A DNA stretch of 64,000 bases, from positions 1 through 64,000 of the forward strand of contig JAYZFC010000005.1 in the NCBI GenBank assembly GCA_036337035.1. Reading direction: 5' to 3'. This document shows positions 51,765 through 61,157 of the stretch, piece by piece. Source of the DNA: TMED78 sp036337035. Lineage in GTDB: Bacteria; Pseudomonadota; Gammaproteobacteria; Steroidobacterales; Rariloculaceae. The notes beneath the pieces were generated by a model. That model had not been told where the DNA came from. It did no database searches and saw only the letters and a program-made list of their open reading frames with translations. The translations under genes were made by a program, and so were the position numbers. Numbering within the stretch: position 1 is the stretch's first letter; each line of letters starts with the position of its first letter.

Positions 51765-52916
51765 TTAATTTCTACACCATTCTGGAGCTTTATCCATAAT
51801 ATCCTTCAATCTATTTACCTCATAGGTAAATCTTTCGATCGCATAATCTATCTCAATTAACTTAGTGAATCTTCCGAAACTAAAGCGTATTGAGCTATTT
51901 GCTAATGCATCACTTAGACCCAATACACTTAATACATGAGAAGACTCGCTTGAATCTGCATTACATGCAGAACCAGCAGAAACAGCAATTTCTGAAACAG
52001 CTAAACGTAGACTATTTCCTTCAATTCCTGAAAAAGTGACATTCAAAATGTGGGGGGAACTTTTTTCATAATGTCCATTCATACGTGTACCTGAGATTTC
52101 ACTAAGACCATTCCATAGTCTTTTTTTTATTTTTAATAATGTTTTCGACTCTTCATCTATATCGAACAATTCATATGCTTTACCCATCCCAACTATCTGA
52201 TGAGTAGCTAGAGTTCCTGGTCTTAATCCGTTCTCTTGATCCCCTCCATGAAGTAAACTATTAATCCTAACTCCTTCTCTAACATACAATGCCCCTATTC
52301 CCTTAGGGCCATAACACTTATGTGCAGTTAAAGATGCTAAATCAATATCCCAATCATTGAGTTCGATAGGTAGTTTTCCAGCTGATTGAGCAGCATCCAC
52401 ATGAAATAAAACATTTTTCTTTTTACACAACCTCGCAATCTCTTTTATATCTTGCTCAACTCCTATTTCATTATTTACATGCATTATTGAAACAAGAGCG
52501 GTATTTTCCTTTATAGATTTCTCAATATCTGATAGATCTATCAAACCATCAGAATCACATTTTAGGTAAGTTACTTCAATACCACTTCTCTCTAAGAAAT
52601 TCACAGTATCTAAAACTGCCTTATGTTCAGTTAGAGAGGTAATAATATGTTTACCCTTATGGGCAATACCCTTAATTGCTATATTATTTGATTCTGTTGC
52701 TCCTGAAGTAAAAAAAAGTCTTTTTGGTTCAATACAAACTTTACTTGCTATTTTTTCTCTAGCTGACTCAACTAAATAATTTGCATCCATACCATACTTA
52801 TGAGTAGAAGAAGGATTAGCAAAGACGCCCTCCAATCCTAAACAATCATTCATAGCATTAATAACCCTTATATCTATTGGGGTCGTAGCAGCATAATCTA
52901 AATATATTTCTTTCAT
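51765..52916 (-). CDS. iscS: Cysteine desulfurase IscS
   Basis: IscS takes sulfur from cysteine for Fe-S clusters and tRNA thiolation. The 383-residue PLP enzyme has Lys200 in LTAHKCYGPKG, the persulfide-forming Cys318 in SAGSACNADSSES, YLDYAATTPID at the start and GATESNN. It is the class I (IscS/NifS) type. The C-terminus ends soon after the catalytic core (APEWCRN). Its ATG overlaps the trmJ stop by 4 bases (ATGA). There is no iscR upstream and no hscBA or fdx downstream. Confidence 0.94.
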   Translation of the reverse strand: MKEIYLDYAATTPIDIRVINAMNDCLGLEGVFANPSSTHKYGMDANYLVESAREKIASKVCIEPKRLFFTSGATESNNIAIKGIAHKGKHIITSLTEHKAVLDTVNFLERSGIEVTYLKCDSDGLIDLSDIEKSIKENTALVSIMHVNNEIGVEQDIKEIARLCKKKNVLFHVDAAQSAGKLPIELNDWDIDLASLTAHKCYGPKGIGALYVREGVRINSLLHGGDQENGLRPGTLATHQIVGMGKAYELFDIDEESKTLLKIKKRLWNGLSEISGTRMNGHYEKSSPHILNVTFSGIEGNSLRLAVSEIAVSAGSACNADSSESSHVLSVLGLSDALANSSIRFSFGRFTKLIEIDYAIERFTYEVNRLKDIMDKAPEWCRN

Positions 52917-53653
52917 TTTTTCTTACTATTTCTTGAATCTAAGGATACTAATATACCACGCAATATATTAATCTCTTGCTTCTTGACTATAATTCTATTA
53001 AACAAACGTCTCAGCCTTAGTTTTAACTGCTTGGATCTATGTTTTTTCATAAATCCTGAATACTCTAACAACTCTTCTAAATGAGTATGGAACCTCTCAA
53101 GATCATCTGAAGTAGCAAGATCATCTGAAGCTTTAAGGTTTTTAAAGTCCATTGTTTCAATAATATTTTCAGAATCAAAACTAATTTTCAGTTCATAGCA
53201 AATAATCTGAACTGCCATCGCTAAATTAAGAGATGGGAAATTCTTACTTGAAGGAATATTAACAACTAAGTTACAGCGAGATAAATCATCATTGTTAAGT
53301 CCTGAGTGCTCAGGTCCAAAAACAAAACCTACTTTACTTGATCCTATTTTTTCTGAAACTATGCTAGCACACTGACGCGGATTTGTAGTTGGCCAACCTA
53401 AACTTCTGCTCCTGGTACTTGCCCCTATAATAAAGTTACAACCTACTAATGCGTCTTTGAGACTAGGAACAATAATTGCTTTTTCTAAAATATCATCCGC
53501 ACCAGCAGCCATTGCAATTGCTTCAGATGATGGAAAATTCTTAGGATTAACTAGAAAAAGCTCGTTTTGTCCCATAGTTTTCATTGCTCGAGCAGAAGCG
53601 CCTATATTACCTGGATGTGAAGTTTCAACTAAAATGATTCGAATAGGTTCCAT
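52913..53653 (-). CDS. trmJ: tRNA (cytidine/uridine-2'-O-)-methyltransferase TrmJ
   Basis: TrmJ methylates the ribose of position 32 in tRNAs. The 246-residue SPOUT-fold protein has the family motifs VETSHPGNIGASARAMKTMG, GFVFGPEHSGLNNDDL and IPSSKNFPSLNLAMAVQI, which form the trefoil-knot SAM site, and a C-terminal helical extension (LKLRLRRLFNRI). It heads the iscS operon and is divergent from suhB, an arrangement known in E. coli. Confidence 0.95.
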   Translation of the reverse strand: MEPIRIILVETSHPGNIGASARAMKTMGQNELFLVNPKNFPSSEAIAMAAGADDILEKAIIVPSLKDALVGCNFIIGASTRSRSLGWPTTNPRQCASIVSEKIGSSKVGFVFGPEHSGLNNDDLSRCNLVVNIPSSKNFPSLNLAMAVQIICYELKISFDSENIIETMDFKNLKASDDLATSDDLERFHTHLEELLEYSGFMKKHRSKQLKLRLRRLFNRIIVKKQEINILRGILVSLDSRNSKKK

Positions 53654-53725
53654 AAATATTAAATAAATTTTGAAGAGTGTTTTTTCTGATATAAAATTAA
53701 TTCAAATACTAGAGAGTACTAGATT

Positions 53726-54502
53726 ATGCATGGAATGGTAAATATAGCAATTAGAGCTGCTAGAGAAGCGGGTGAAATTATGATTAGGCAATTAAATCAC
53801 CTTGAAAAACTTAGCATAAGTGAAAAAAGTAATAATGAGTATGTTACTGAAATTGATAAAATTGCAGAAAAAACAATTATTAATATAATCCATGAGCATT
53901 TTCCGGATCATTCTATTCTAGGTGAAGAATATGGAGAACACGGAAATAATGAATACCAATGGATTATTGATCCTATTGATGGCACAACTAATTTCATTCA
54001 TGGATTCCCAGTTTTTTGTGTCTCTATTGCTGTAACTAGAGATAATCAGCTTGAACATGGTGTTGTTTATGATCCTTTGCGTCAAGAAATATTCAGTTCA
54101 ACTAAAGGTCAAGGTTCTCAACTAGATGGTAGAAAAATAAGAGTGAGTCGCACAAAAAGTCTTAGTGATGCCCTTATAGCTACTGGCTTTCCATATAGGA
54201 GCAATAAGAATAAATTAGATGAATATCTTATTATGCTTAAAAAAGTTATCCAAAATACATCTGGAATCAGACGTCCCGGCTCTGCTGCTTTAGACTTATG
54301 CTACCTAGCATGCGGAAGAGTAGATGGATTCTGGGAGTTTGGACTTAGAAAATGGGATATAGCTGCAGGAGCACTAATCATTAAAGAAGCGGGTGGAATA
54401 ATAACAAGCTTTAGTGGTGGTGATGATTATCTAGAAACAGGGGATATAGTAGCCGGTAACCCTAAAATTTATGATGAGATTTTAAGGCTATTATCTAAAT
54501 AA
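53726..54502 (+). CDS. suhB: Inositol monophosphatase family protein SuhB
   Basis: SuhB is a magnesium-dependent phosphatase-fold protein that also joins the rRNA antitermination complex with Nus factors. The 258-residue protein starts MHGMVNIAIRAAREAGEIM, close to E. coli SuhB. It has the metal motifs LGEEYGEHG, WIIDPIDGTTNFIHGFP and the C-terminal WDIAAGALIIKEAGG. AGAGAG stands 9 bases before the ATG. It is divergent from trmJ and convergent with secF. Confidence 0.94.
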   Translation: MHGMVNIAIRAAREAGEIMIRQLNHLEKLSISEKSNNEYVTEIDKIAEKTIINIIHEHFPDHSILGEEYGEHGNNEYQWIIDPIDGTTNFIHGFPVFCVSIAVTRDNQLEHGVVYDPLRQEIFSSTKGQGSQLDGRKIRVSRTKSLSDALIATGFPYRSNKNKLDEYLIMLKKVIQNTSGIRRPGSAALDLCYLACGRVDGFWEFGLRKWDIAAGALIIKEAGGIITSFSGGDDYLETGDIVAGNPKIYDEILRLLSK

Positions 54503-54510
54503 AATATTGC

Positions 54511-55431
54511 TCATGGGGTGTCTTCTTCTTCTTCTCTTTTAGGAGGCATTAAGTCCTCAACAGTGATATTCAGATATAAAATAGTAGTGCTAGCAATATA
54601 AATTGAAGAATAAGTACCTACAAAAACACCAATAATAAGCGCTCTAGCAAATTCTGATACAGATTCGCCTCCTAAAATAAATAATGCGAAAAGAACAATC
54701 ATAGTAGTAAAACTGGTAATAATTGTTCTAGCAATAATCTGATTAAGGGAATAATTAATTATATTAATAGGAGTTTCTCTTCTCATAACTCTAAAATTTT
54801 CTCTAATACGATCAAAAACTACTATTGTGTCGTTTAAGGAATAACCAATAGTTGCAAGAATGGCTGCTAAGACGGTCAAATCAAAGCTAAATCTAAATAA
54901 AGAAAATACACCTAAAACTATAATACAATCATGGAAAAGAGCACAAATTGTACCGGCAGCAAATTTCCATCTGAAACGAAACATTACATAAATAAAAATT
55001 AAAATTAAAGCAATTAACATTGCTACACCGCCCTGCTCAGTCAGGTCTTCTCCAACCTGAGGACCAACAAACTCAATACGTCTAAGTTGTACCGACGAGT
55101 CCTGTGCTGAAAGTAAATTTAAAGCCTGATCTCTAACTACTCCTCCATCTTGATTTTGCGGTGACAGTCTGATTAAAACATCAGTTGTTGTGCCAAAGTT
55201 TTGTACTAATGGATTTTCAAATCCACCATCAACTAAAGCTGATCTAATTTCAGTTAAATTAGCTGATTCATCATAACTAACTTCTAATAGCAAACCGCCA
55301 GTGAAATCTATACCTAAATTTAGGCCTCTAAAAAAAATAGAAAAAATAGATATTAATAAGACTACTATAGAGACTAAAGTAGTAAATTTACGAATTGATA
55401 AAAAATTTATTTTTGGCTGATTAATTTGCAT
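54511..55431 (-). CDS. secF: Protein translocase subunit SecF
   Basis: SecF works with SecD to pull exported proteins across the membrane using the proton gradient. The 306-residue protein has six predicted membrane helices and the family motifs LGIDFTGGLLLEV (periplasmic base), VGPQVGEDLTEQGGVAM, ILATIGYSLNDTIVVFDRIREN and TSFTTMIVLFALFILGG. It begins 1 base after the secD stop, so the two are translationally coupled. An acidic tail (PPKREEEEDTP) ends it. Confidence 0.96.
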   Translation of the reverse strand: MQINQPKINFLSIRKFTTLVSIVVLLISIFSIFFRGLNLGIDFTGGLLLEVSYDESANLTEIRSALVDGGFENPLVQNFGTTTDVLIRLSPQNQDGGVVRDQALNLLSAQDSSVQLRRIEFVGPQVGEDLTEQGGVAMLIALILIFIYVMFRFRWKFAAGTICALFHDCIIVLGVFSLFRFSFDLTVLAAILATIGYSLNDTIVVFDRIRENFRVMRRETPINIINYSLNQIIARTIITSFTTMIVLFALFILGGESVSEFARALIIGVFVGTYSSIYIASTTILYLNITVEDLMPPKREEEEDTP

Positions 55432-55432
55432 A

Positions 55433-57286
55433 TTATTTCACTGAGCCAATAGATAAAGATTTAGCTGATCTATAGCCATAAATTAAATTGACTAGAGCTC
55501 TTGTACCGATTATAGCTGTAAACATAGAAGTAACAATTCCAAGAGCTAAAGTCACAGCAAAGCCTTTTATGGGGCCTGTTCCAAAAGAAAAAAGAACTAA
55601 TGCTGCAATAAGTGTTGTAATATTTGCATCAGCAATAGTTGAGAAAGCCTTATCGTATCCCGCCCTTATGCTAGCTTGAGGTGAATTCTTATTTGAGAGC
55701 TCTTCCTTAATTCTTTCAAAGATTAAAACATTAGCATCAACAGCCATGCCAACAGTTAAAACAATACCTGCTATGCCAGGTAAGGTTAAAGACGCTTGCA
55801 ATAAAGATAAAAGAGCAATTATAAGAACTAAGTTCAGTAAAAGAGCTAAGTTTGCTACTAGCCCAAAAACTCGATAATAAAGAATCATAAACAAAATAAC
55901 TAGCAAGAAACCAATGATCACAGCAGCTCTTCCTTTTTCAATATTATCTTGACCAAGGCTAGGGCCTATGGTTCTTTCTTCAACTTTTATTATTGGTGTA
56001 GCTAGAGCTCCAGATCTCAATAATATTGCTAAATCTTGTCCCTCAAAAGGCGTGACTCCAGTTATTTGAAAATTACTAGAAAAAACTCCGCGAATAGTAG
56101 CAGTATTTATTACCGTCTCTTCTCTAGTATTTATAATAATCTCTTCTCCATCTCTATCTATAATTTCTGGCTTCTCCTCTATATAAAGAACAGCCATCGG
56201 TCTATTAAGATTTGCTTGAGTAGTTTCTAACATACTAGTTGCACCTTGATTGTTCAGCCTTACTGAAACAGCAGGAACTCCCTGAGAATAAGAAAAACTA
56301 GCATCAGTTAATTGATCACCCGACACAATCACATCCCTTCTTAATAAAACTGGGGAGCCATCCTCTCTATATCTCAAAATTGAATTAAGTGGGATCCTTC
56401 CATTAGATTCAGCAGCAAAAGCATCACTCTCAAAATCAACCAATCGAAACTCTAAAGTTGCAGTTGCGCCTAATATTCTTTCTGCCTGTGATGGATCTTG
56501 AACACCTGGTAGCTGGACCACAATCCGATTTAATCCTTGTCTTTGAACAATTGGCTCAGCAACACCTAACTCATTGACTCTATTTCTCAAAGTAATAGTA
56601 TTTTGCTCGATAGCAAAATTTTGTCTTTCGGTAATTTGAACATTAGATAATGCAACTAAATAACCTCTTTCTTCACCAAAATTTTCAGTGCTAATATCTA
56701 GGGAAGGATCTAACCTTCTAATAACATCTCCAGCAGAATCAAACTGGCTATCTTCTATAATTGGGATTTCAATTATATCTTGGTTAACTCTAATCCTGTT
56801 TCTAATTCCTGATTCTCTTAAATTAGTCCTTAAGTCTGACTCAAAGCTTTGCAAGTATTGATCAATAGCAGTATCTAGATCCACTTGATAAAGAAAATGA
56901 ACTCCTCCTCTAAGATCTAAGCCTAAACTCATAGGCTGTAATCCAAAATATTTCAATATTGAAGGTGTTCTTGGTGCAAGGGTAAGGGCTACTACATGGT
57001 TAGGCAAATCTTCTGATAAAACTACTATTGCTTCTAATTGAGATTCAACATCTTGGAATCTTGTTATAATAGCATCATCCTCAATAGAAACATCTAAAAA
57101 ATTAATCTGGTTACTCTCTAGGGTTTCTTCTATTGAAGTTAAAGTAGATTCTATAATAGAACCTCCATCTTCTCTTGTAATTTGAAGAGCTGGATCATCT
57201 CCATATAGATTAGGAAGAGCATATATAATGCCAAAACTCACAACTAATAAAACTAAAATATTTTTCCAAAGAGGGTAACGATTCAT
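55433..57286 (-). CDS. secD: Protein translocase subunit SecD
   Basis: A 617-residue membrane protein with an N-terminal helix, a large periplasmic domain and five C-terminal helices. Family signatures are LGLDLRGGVHFLYQVD, NELGVAEPIVQRQGLNRIVVQLPG in the periplasmic part, GLVANLALLLNLVLII, LPGIAGIVLTVGMAVDANVLIFERIKEE and DANITTLIAALVLFSFGTGPIKGFA. The VGMAVDANVLI segment carries the proton-relay aspartate. It follows yajC by 19 bases in queA-tgt-yajC-secD-secF. Confidence 0.96.
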   Translation of the reverse strand: MNRYPLWKNILVLLVVSFGIIYALPNLYGDDPALQITREDGGSIIESTLTSIEETLESNQINFLDVSIEDDAIITRFQDVESQLEAIVVLSEDLPNHVVALTLAPRTPSILKYFGLQPMSLGLDLRGGVHFLYQVDLDTAIDQYLQSFESDLRTNLRESGIRNRIRVNQDIIEIPIIEDSQFDSAGDVIRRLDPSLDISTENFGEERGYLVALSNVQITERQNFAIEQNTITLRNRVNELGVAEPIVQRQGLNRIVVQLPGVQDPSQAERILGATATLEFRLVDFESDAFAAESNGRIPLNSILRYREDGSPVLLRRDVIVSGDQLTDASFSYSQGVPAVSVRLNNQGATSMLETTQANLNRPMAVLYIEEKPEIIDRDGEEIIINTREETVINTATIRGVFSSNFQITGVTPFEGQDLAILLRSGALATPIIKVEERTIGPSLGQDNIEKGRAAVIIGFLLVILFMILYYRVFGLVANLALLLNLVLIIALLSLLQASLTLPGIAGIVLTVGMAVDANVLIFERIKEELSNKNSPQASIRAGYDKAFSTIADANITTLIAALVLFSFGTGPIKGFAVTLALGIVTSMFTAIIGTRALVNLIYGYRSAKSLSIGSVK

Positions 57287-57305
57287 AAAAATTAATCTTC
57301 TTAAG

Positions 57306-57629
57306 TTAAGCGTTCTTTATAGTATCTTTAGGCATTAATGTCGCTATGGTATTTTTTTGAACTTTAATAGATAGGTCTTTGGTAATTTCAAGTGTAACCC
57401 AAAGATCGCCTACATCTTTAACTTTACCTAAAACGCCTCCACTAGTAACGACCTCTTGGCCAGCTTGCAATGAAGCTATCATTTGACGATGTTCTTTTTG
57501 CCTTTTATTCTGAGGTCTTATTAGTAAAAAATAAAACAAAGCAAAAATTACAATCAAAGGCAAAAAACTCATAAAAGGATCCGGTTGGGGAGCTCCTTGA
57601 GCAAAAGCGTTATTCATAAAAAAATCCAT
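57306..57629 (-). CDS. yajC: Preprotein translocase accessory subunit YajC
   Basis: YajC associates with SecDF. The 107-residue protein has one transmembrane segment (FMSFLPLIVIFALFYFLLI, about 19-37) followed directly by the family motif RPQNKRQKEHRQMIASLQAGQ and the small SH3-like domain VVTSGGVLGKVKDV. An AAGGTAGGA Shine-Dalgarno region precedes the ATG. It lies 77 bases after tgt. Confidence 0.96.
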   Translation of the reverse strand: MDFFMNNAFAQGAPQPDPFMSFLPLIVIFALFYFLLIRPQNKRQKEHRQMIASLQAGQEVVTSGGVLGKVKDVGDLWVTLEITKDLSIKVQKNTIATLMPKDTIKNA

Positions 57630-57706
57630 ATCCTACCTTAGTGGTTAATAATAATATGCATATTATGTCACAGATGAGATAGATTCAATTCAATACTTAA
57701 TAAAAT

Positions 57707-58825
57707 CTAATCAATTTTTCCTTGGTTTAAATAATTTTGAACAAGCTTATCTATGGAATCTTCCTTAATAGCTTGCCTAATTTCCGCCATTAATGACCAA
57801 TAAAACTGTAGATTATGAATAGTAGATAAATGGGCGCCTAGTATCTCATTACACCTATTTAAATGGCTCAAATATGCCCTTGAGTAGTTTTTACATGTAA
57901 CACATATACATTTTTCATCTACCGGGCGCATATCAAGCTTATAACATTTATTTCTTAAATTAATTCTTCCTTCGCTTGTAAATAATTGTCCGTTTCTAGC
58001 ATGTCTTGTAGGTATTACACAATCAAACATATCAATACCTGATAGTACTGACTGCAATATATCCATTGGTGTGCCAACTCCCATAAGATATCGTGGCTTA
58101 TTTTTTGGCAAATATGGCTCTAATGTTTCAATTGTGCTCATCCTTTCTTTCTCTGTCTCACCAACAGCTAATCCTCCTAAGGCATAACCATCAAAACCTA
58201 TTTTTATTAGAGATTCACAGGATTTTATTCGCAAATTTGGATATACGCCACCCTGAATGATACCAAATAAGGCCGCATCACTGCTCTCATCTTTTTTTAG
58301 ATCCTGGAAAGATTTTTTACTTCTTTCTGCCCATCTTAAAGATAGCTCCATCGATTCTCTAGCTTGCTTTTCTGATGCTGGATAAGGAGTGCATTCATCA
58401 AAAACCATAACTATATCTGATAACAATTGATGTTGAATTAAAATTGATCTCTCTGGAGTTAAATTTATTAGATCTCCATCTATAGGCGAACGAAACTCTA
58501 CTCCTTCTTCTTTTATTTTTCTCAAAGAATCAAGGCTGTAAACTTGAAACCCTCCAGAATCTGTTAATATGGGTCGCTTCCAATTCATAAAACTATGAAG
58601 GCCTTGATGAGACTCTATAACTTCCATTCCAGGCCTAAGCATCAAGTGAAAAGTATTGCTTAAAATCATTTCATAGCCGATTTCTAATAACTCTTCTGGA
58701 GACATTGTTTTAACTGCTCCATAAGTGCCTACTGGCATAAATGCTGGAGTTTCTACAGTGCCCCTATTAAAAACTAATTTTCCTAATCTAGCATTCTTAT
58801 AAGTATGTAAAAGTTCAAATTTCAT
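57707..58825 (-). CDS. tgt: Queuine tRNA-ribosyltransferase (Tgt)
   Basis: Tgt exchanges guanine-34 for preQ1 in tRNAs with GUN anticodons. The 372-residue TIM-barrel enzyme has LTDSGGFQVYSL with the substrate-binding aspartate, GGLAVGETEKER, VGTPMDILQSVLSGIDMFDCVIPTR in two parts with the nucleophilic aspartate, and a zinc site CICVTCKNYSRAYLSHL plus a following Cys/His. It follows queA by 14 bases, so both later queuosine steps are encoded together. Confidence 0.97.
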   Translation of the reverse strand: MKFELLHTYKNARLGKLVFNRGTVETPAFMPVGTYGAVKTMSPEELLEIGYEMILSNTFHLMLRPGMEVIESHQGLHSFMNWKRPILTDSGGFQVYSLDSLRKIKEEGVEFRSPIDGDLINLTPERSILIQHQLLSDIVMVFDECTPYPASEKQARESMELSLRWAERSKKSFQDLKKDESSDAALFGIIQGGVYPNLRIKSCESLIKIGFDGYALGGLAVGETEKERMSTIETLEPYLPKNKPRYLMGVGTPMDILQSVLSGIDMFDCVIPTRHARNGQLFTSEGRINLRNKCYKLDMRPVDEKCICVTCKNYSRAYLSHLNRCNEILGAHLSTIHNLQFYWSLMAEIRQAIKEDSIDKLVQNYLNQGKID

Positions 58826-58839
58826 GTTCTGTATGCAGA

Positions 58840-59859
58840 TTATCCCAATTTAATAAACATAGCATCGCCATAACTAAAAAAACGATACTTCTCTTCAATA
58901 GCATGCTTATAAGCAGAAAAAATATTATCTTTTCCTGCAAATGCTGAAACTAACAATAATAAAGACGATTTAGGTAAATGGAAATTAGTAAGCAATGCAT
59001 CTACTATTTTAAATTCATATCCAGGATAAATAAATAAATCAGTCTTGCAATCACAGCTTTTAATATCACCAGATACTGAAGCAGCCTCAAGGGCTCGAAG
59101 TGATGTTGTACCAATAGCAATAACTCTGCCTCCTTTATTCTTAGTCTCGGTAATTTTTCTACATAATTCATCTGAAATGATAATTCTCTCTTCATGCATT
59201 TTATGCTCTAAAATATTGTTACTCCTAATTGGCAAAAAGGTCCCTGCCCCAACATGTAAAGTCAGAAAATCATACTGTATGTCTTTTTTTTCTAATAAGC
59301 TTAGATATTCCTTACTAAAATGTAATCCTGCAGTCGGGGCAGCTATAGCACCTTCATTTTTTGCATAAACAGTCTGATACCTATTAATATCAATATCATT
59401 TTGTTTTCTTTTAATATAAGGAGGTAAGGGAATTTCACCAAATTTATGAATATATGAATGAATATCACAGTCAAAGCTCAATATAAACATATCATTTAAA
59501 TTATCAATAATTGTTACTATATTGCCCGAAGGTAAAATTATTTTTGAACCTATATGTAGCTTCCTATTTGATTTTATCTGAGCCTGAACAGATGATTTTG
59601 AAATAAAATTCTCAATTAATATTTCAATTTTTCCTCCACTCTGTTTTCTTCCAAATAATCTAGCTTTAATAACCTTAGTATCATTAAAAACCAATAGGTC
59701 TTTGGGCTGCAAAATATCAATCAAATTTATAAATTTTCTATCCTGGTATTCTCCACTATTACCATCAAGAACTAAAAGCCTACTTCCAGTTCTAATATTA
59801 GTTGGTTCTTGGGCTATAAGATTAACTGGAAGATCGTAATCAAAGTCAATTAGATTCAT
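58840..59859 (-). CDS. queA: S-adenosylmethionine:tRNA ribosyltransferase-isomerase (QueA)
   Basis: QueA adds the epoxycyclopentane part of queuosine using SAM as ribosyl donor. The 339-residue protein has the family motifs FDYDLPVNLIAQEP, LLVFNDTKVIKARLFGRK, EGAIAAPTAGLHFS, LTLHVGAGTFLPI and YEFKIVDALLTNFHLPKSSLLLL in two parts, ending in GDAMFI. It is the first gene of queA-tgt-yajC-secD-secF and lies 46 bases from the divergent tRNA-Leu gene. Confidence 0.97.
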   Translation of the reverse strand: MNLIDFDYDLPVNLIAQEPTNIRTGSRLLVLDGNSGEYQDRKFINLIDILQPKDLLVFNDTKVIKARLFGRKQSGGKIEILIENFISKSSVQAQIKSNRKLHIGSKIILPSGNIVTIIDNLNDMFILSFDCDIHSYIHKFGEIPLPPYIKRKQNDIDINRYQTVYAKNEGAIAAPTAGLHFSKEYLSLLEKKDIQYDFLTLHVGAGTFLPIRSNNILEHKMHEERIIISDELCRKITETKNKGGRVIAIGTTSLRALEAASVSGDIKSCDCKTDLFIYPGYEFKIVDALLTNFHLPKSSLLLLVSAFAGKDNIFSAYKHAIEEKYRFFSYGDAMFIKLG

Positions 59860-59905
59860 ATAGTGATTTTTAAAACAATATTAAGATAGAATAGGATTAC
59901 AATAA

Positions 59906-59991
59906 GCCGGGATGGCGGAATGGTAGACGCGCCGGATTCAAAATCCGGTTCTGGTAACAGAGTGAGAGTTCAAGTCTCTCTCCCGGCACCA
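59906..59991 (+). tRNA. tRNA-Leu (anticodon CAA)
   Basis: The 7-bp acceptor stem is GCCGGGA (59906-59912) with TCCCGGC (59981-59987). The anticodon stem is CCGGA/TCCGG with loop TTCAAAA and anticodon CAA, which reads the leucine codon UUG. A long variable arm, expected for leucine tRNA, and a T arm (GAGAG-TTCAAGT-CTCTC) follow. The discriminator A and an encoded CCA end the gene. Confidence 0.97.
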
Positions 59992-60008
59992 AAATTAAAA
60001 ATAAAATA

Positions 60009-61127
60009 TCAATTAGTATAGCTACTTACAGGAGGCAAATAAGAACCAGTTCTTTTGGGTGGTTCAGACTCTCCCTCTACTGGCAGTATAAGTGTGCCAA
60101 TTCCATCTATACTAGCTTCAATAACTTGACCAGGCTGTAAATACCTCGTCTCTCCTCTCAAATATGTCCCAGCTCCAGTTCCTCCCGAGGTTCCGTTATT
60201 AATTACATCTCCAGGATAAAGAGTTATAACAGAAGAGCCATATTCTATAAGTTCATAGATGGAATGGATCATATCTCCAGGTCCTGCTCGTTGCATTACT
60301 TCACCATCTATTTCTAAAACCTGTTCTAGTCTTTCCATCGGGTCACCATAAAATTCTTTTGGAACAATCCATGGTCCAAGAGGGGCAAAAGTATCATGCC
60401 CTTTACCTATAAACCAATCTGATCCAGGTCGTGAATCAGGAGGACGGCCTCCTCGATCTGAGATATCTAAACTCACCATATAACCAAAAATATAATCAGC
60501 GGCATCAGCGGCAGAAACATACTTTGCTGTTTTTCCAATAACAATTGCTAGTTCCACCTCCCAATCAATACGATCTCTTCCCCAAGGAATGATTACGGAG
60601 TCTCCTTGGCCAATAACTGCGCCTTCGATCGGCTTAAGAAAAAGATAAGGTATCCCTCTACTTGCCCTTCTCCTCTCTGCTGCTAATCTTTGAGCCTCAG
60701 GAGTATTTGCTTCTTCTACATGACTATAGAAATTAACAGCTGCATTAAGCATTTTACCTGGCATTATAGGAGCAAGGGTATTGACTTCAGAAACATGATA
60801 AATAAATTCTAAAGATTTCCTTTCAAGCATATCTTCTTCAACAACTGCTCTTACTATTTCATAAATTATATCTTTTAAACCATGTTCATATCTTTCAATT
60901 AACGATCTCATATCATTAGGCGTATCAAATCCATAACCTGTCTTAATAAATTGCTGAGCAACATTTAGATCAACAATAAATTCATCTCTAATAACAATAC
61001 CTAAAAAATCGCTATTATTAATACGAAATGTTCCTAGCTTAAATGGCTCAACTGAAATATTAGATTGAGCAATAGCCATGTGAGAAAAAATTAATAACAA
61101 AATAAATGGAGTTAGTGTCTTTTTCAT
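60009..61127 (-). CDS. Exported fumarylacetoacetate hydrolase (FAH) family protein
   Basis: The 372-residue protein has a clear Sec signal peptide (MKKTLTPFILLLIFSHMAIA, cut after residue 20), unusual for this normally cytoplasmic family. The FAH domain (about 120-350) has catalytic-type NFYSHVEE (His136), metal ligands Glu190/Glu192 in WEVELAIVIG and Asp221 in VSLDISDRG, and the conserved GSDWFIGKGHDTFAPLGPWI. It would hydrolyse or decarboxylate a beta-diketone or similar acid in the periplasm; the substrate is unknown. It lies 30 bases after the DUF6152 gene in an xerD-dsbC-DUF6152-FAH run and ends 17 bases from the tRNA. Confidence 0.85.
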   Translation of the reverse strand: MKKTLTPFILLLIFSHMAIAQSNISVEPFKLGTFRINNSDFLGIVIRDEFIVDLNVAQQFIKTGYGFDTPNDMRSLIERYEHGLKDIIYEIVRAVVEEDMLERKSLEFIYHVSEVNTLAPIMPGKMLNAAVNFYSHVEEANTPEAQRLAAERRRASRGIPYLFLKPIEGAVIGQGDSVIIPWGRDRIDWEVELAIVIGKTAKYVSAADAADYIFGYMVSLDISDRGGRPPDSRPGSDWFIGKGHDTFAPLGPWIVPKEFYGDPMERLEQVLEIDGEVMQRAGPGDMIHSIYELIEYGSSVITLYPGDVINNGTSGGTGAGTYLRGETRYLQPGQVIEASIDGIGTLILPVEGESEPPKRTGSYLPPVSSYTN

Positions 61128-61157
61128 ATTATTCCTTTAACTTAAGTTTATAACACA

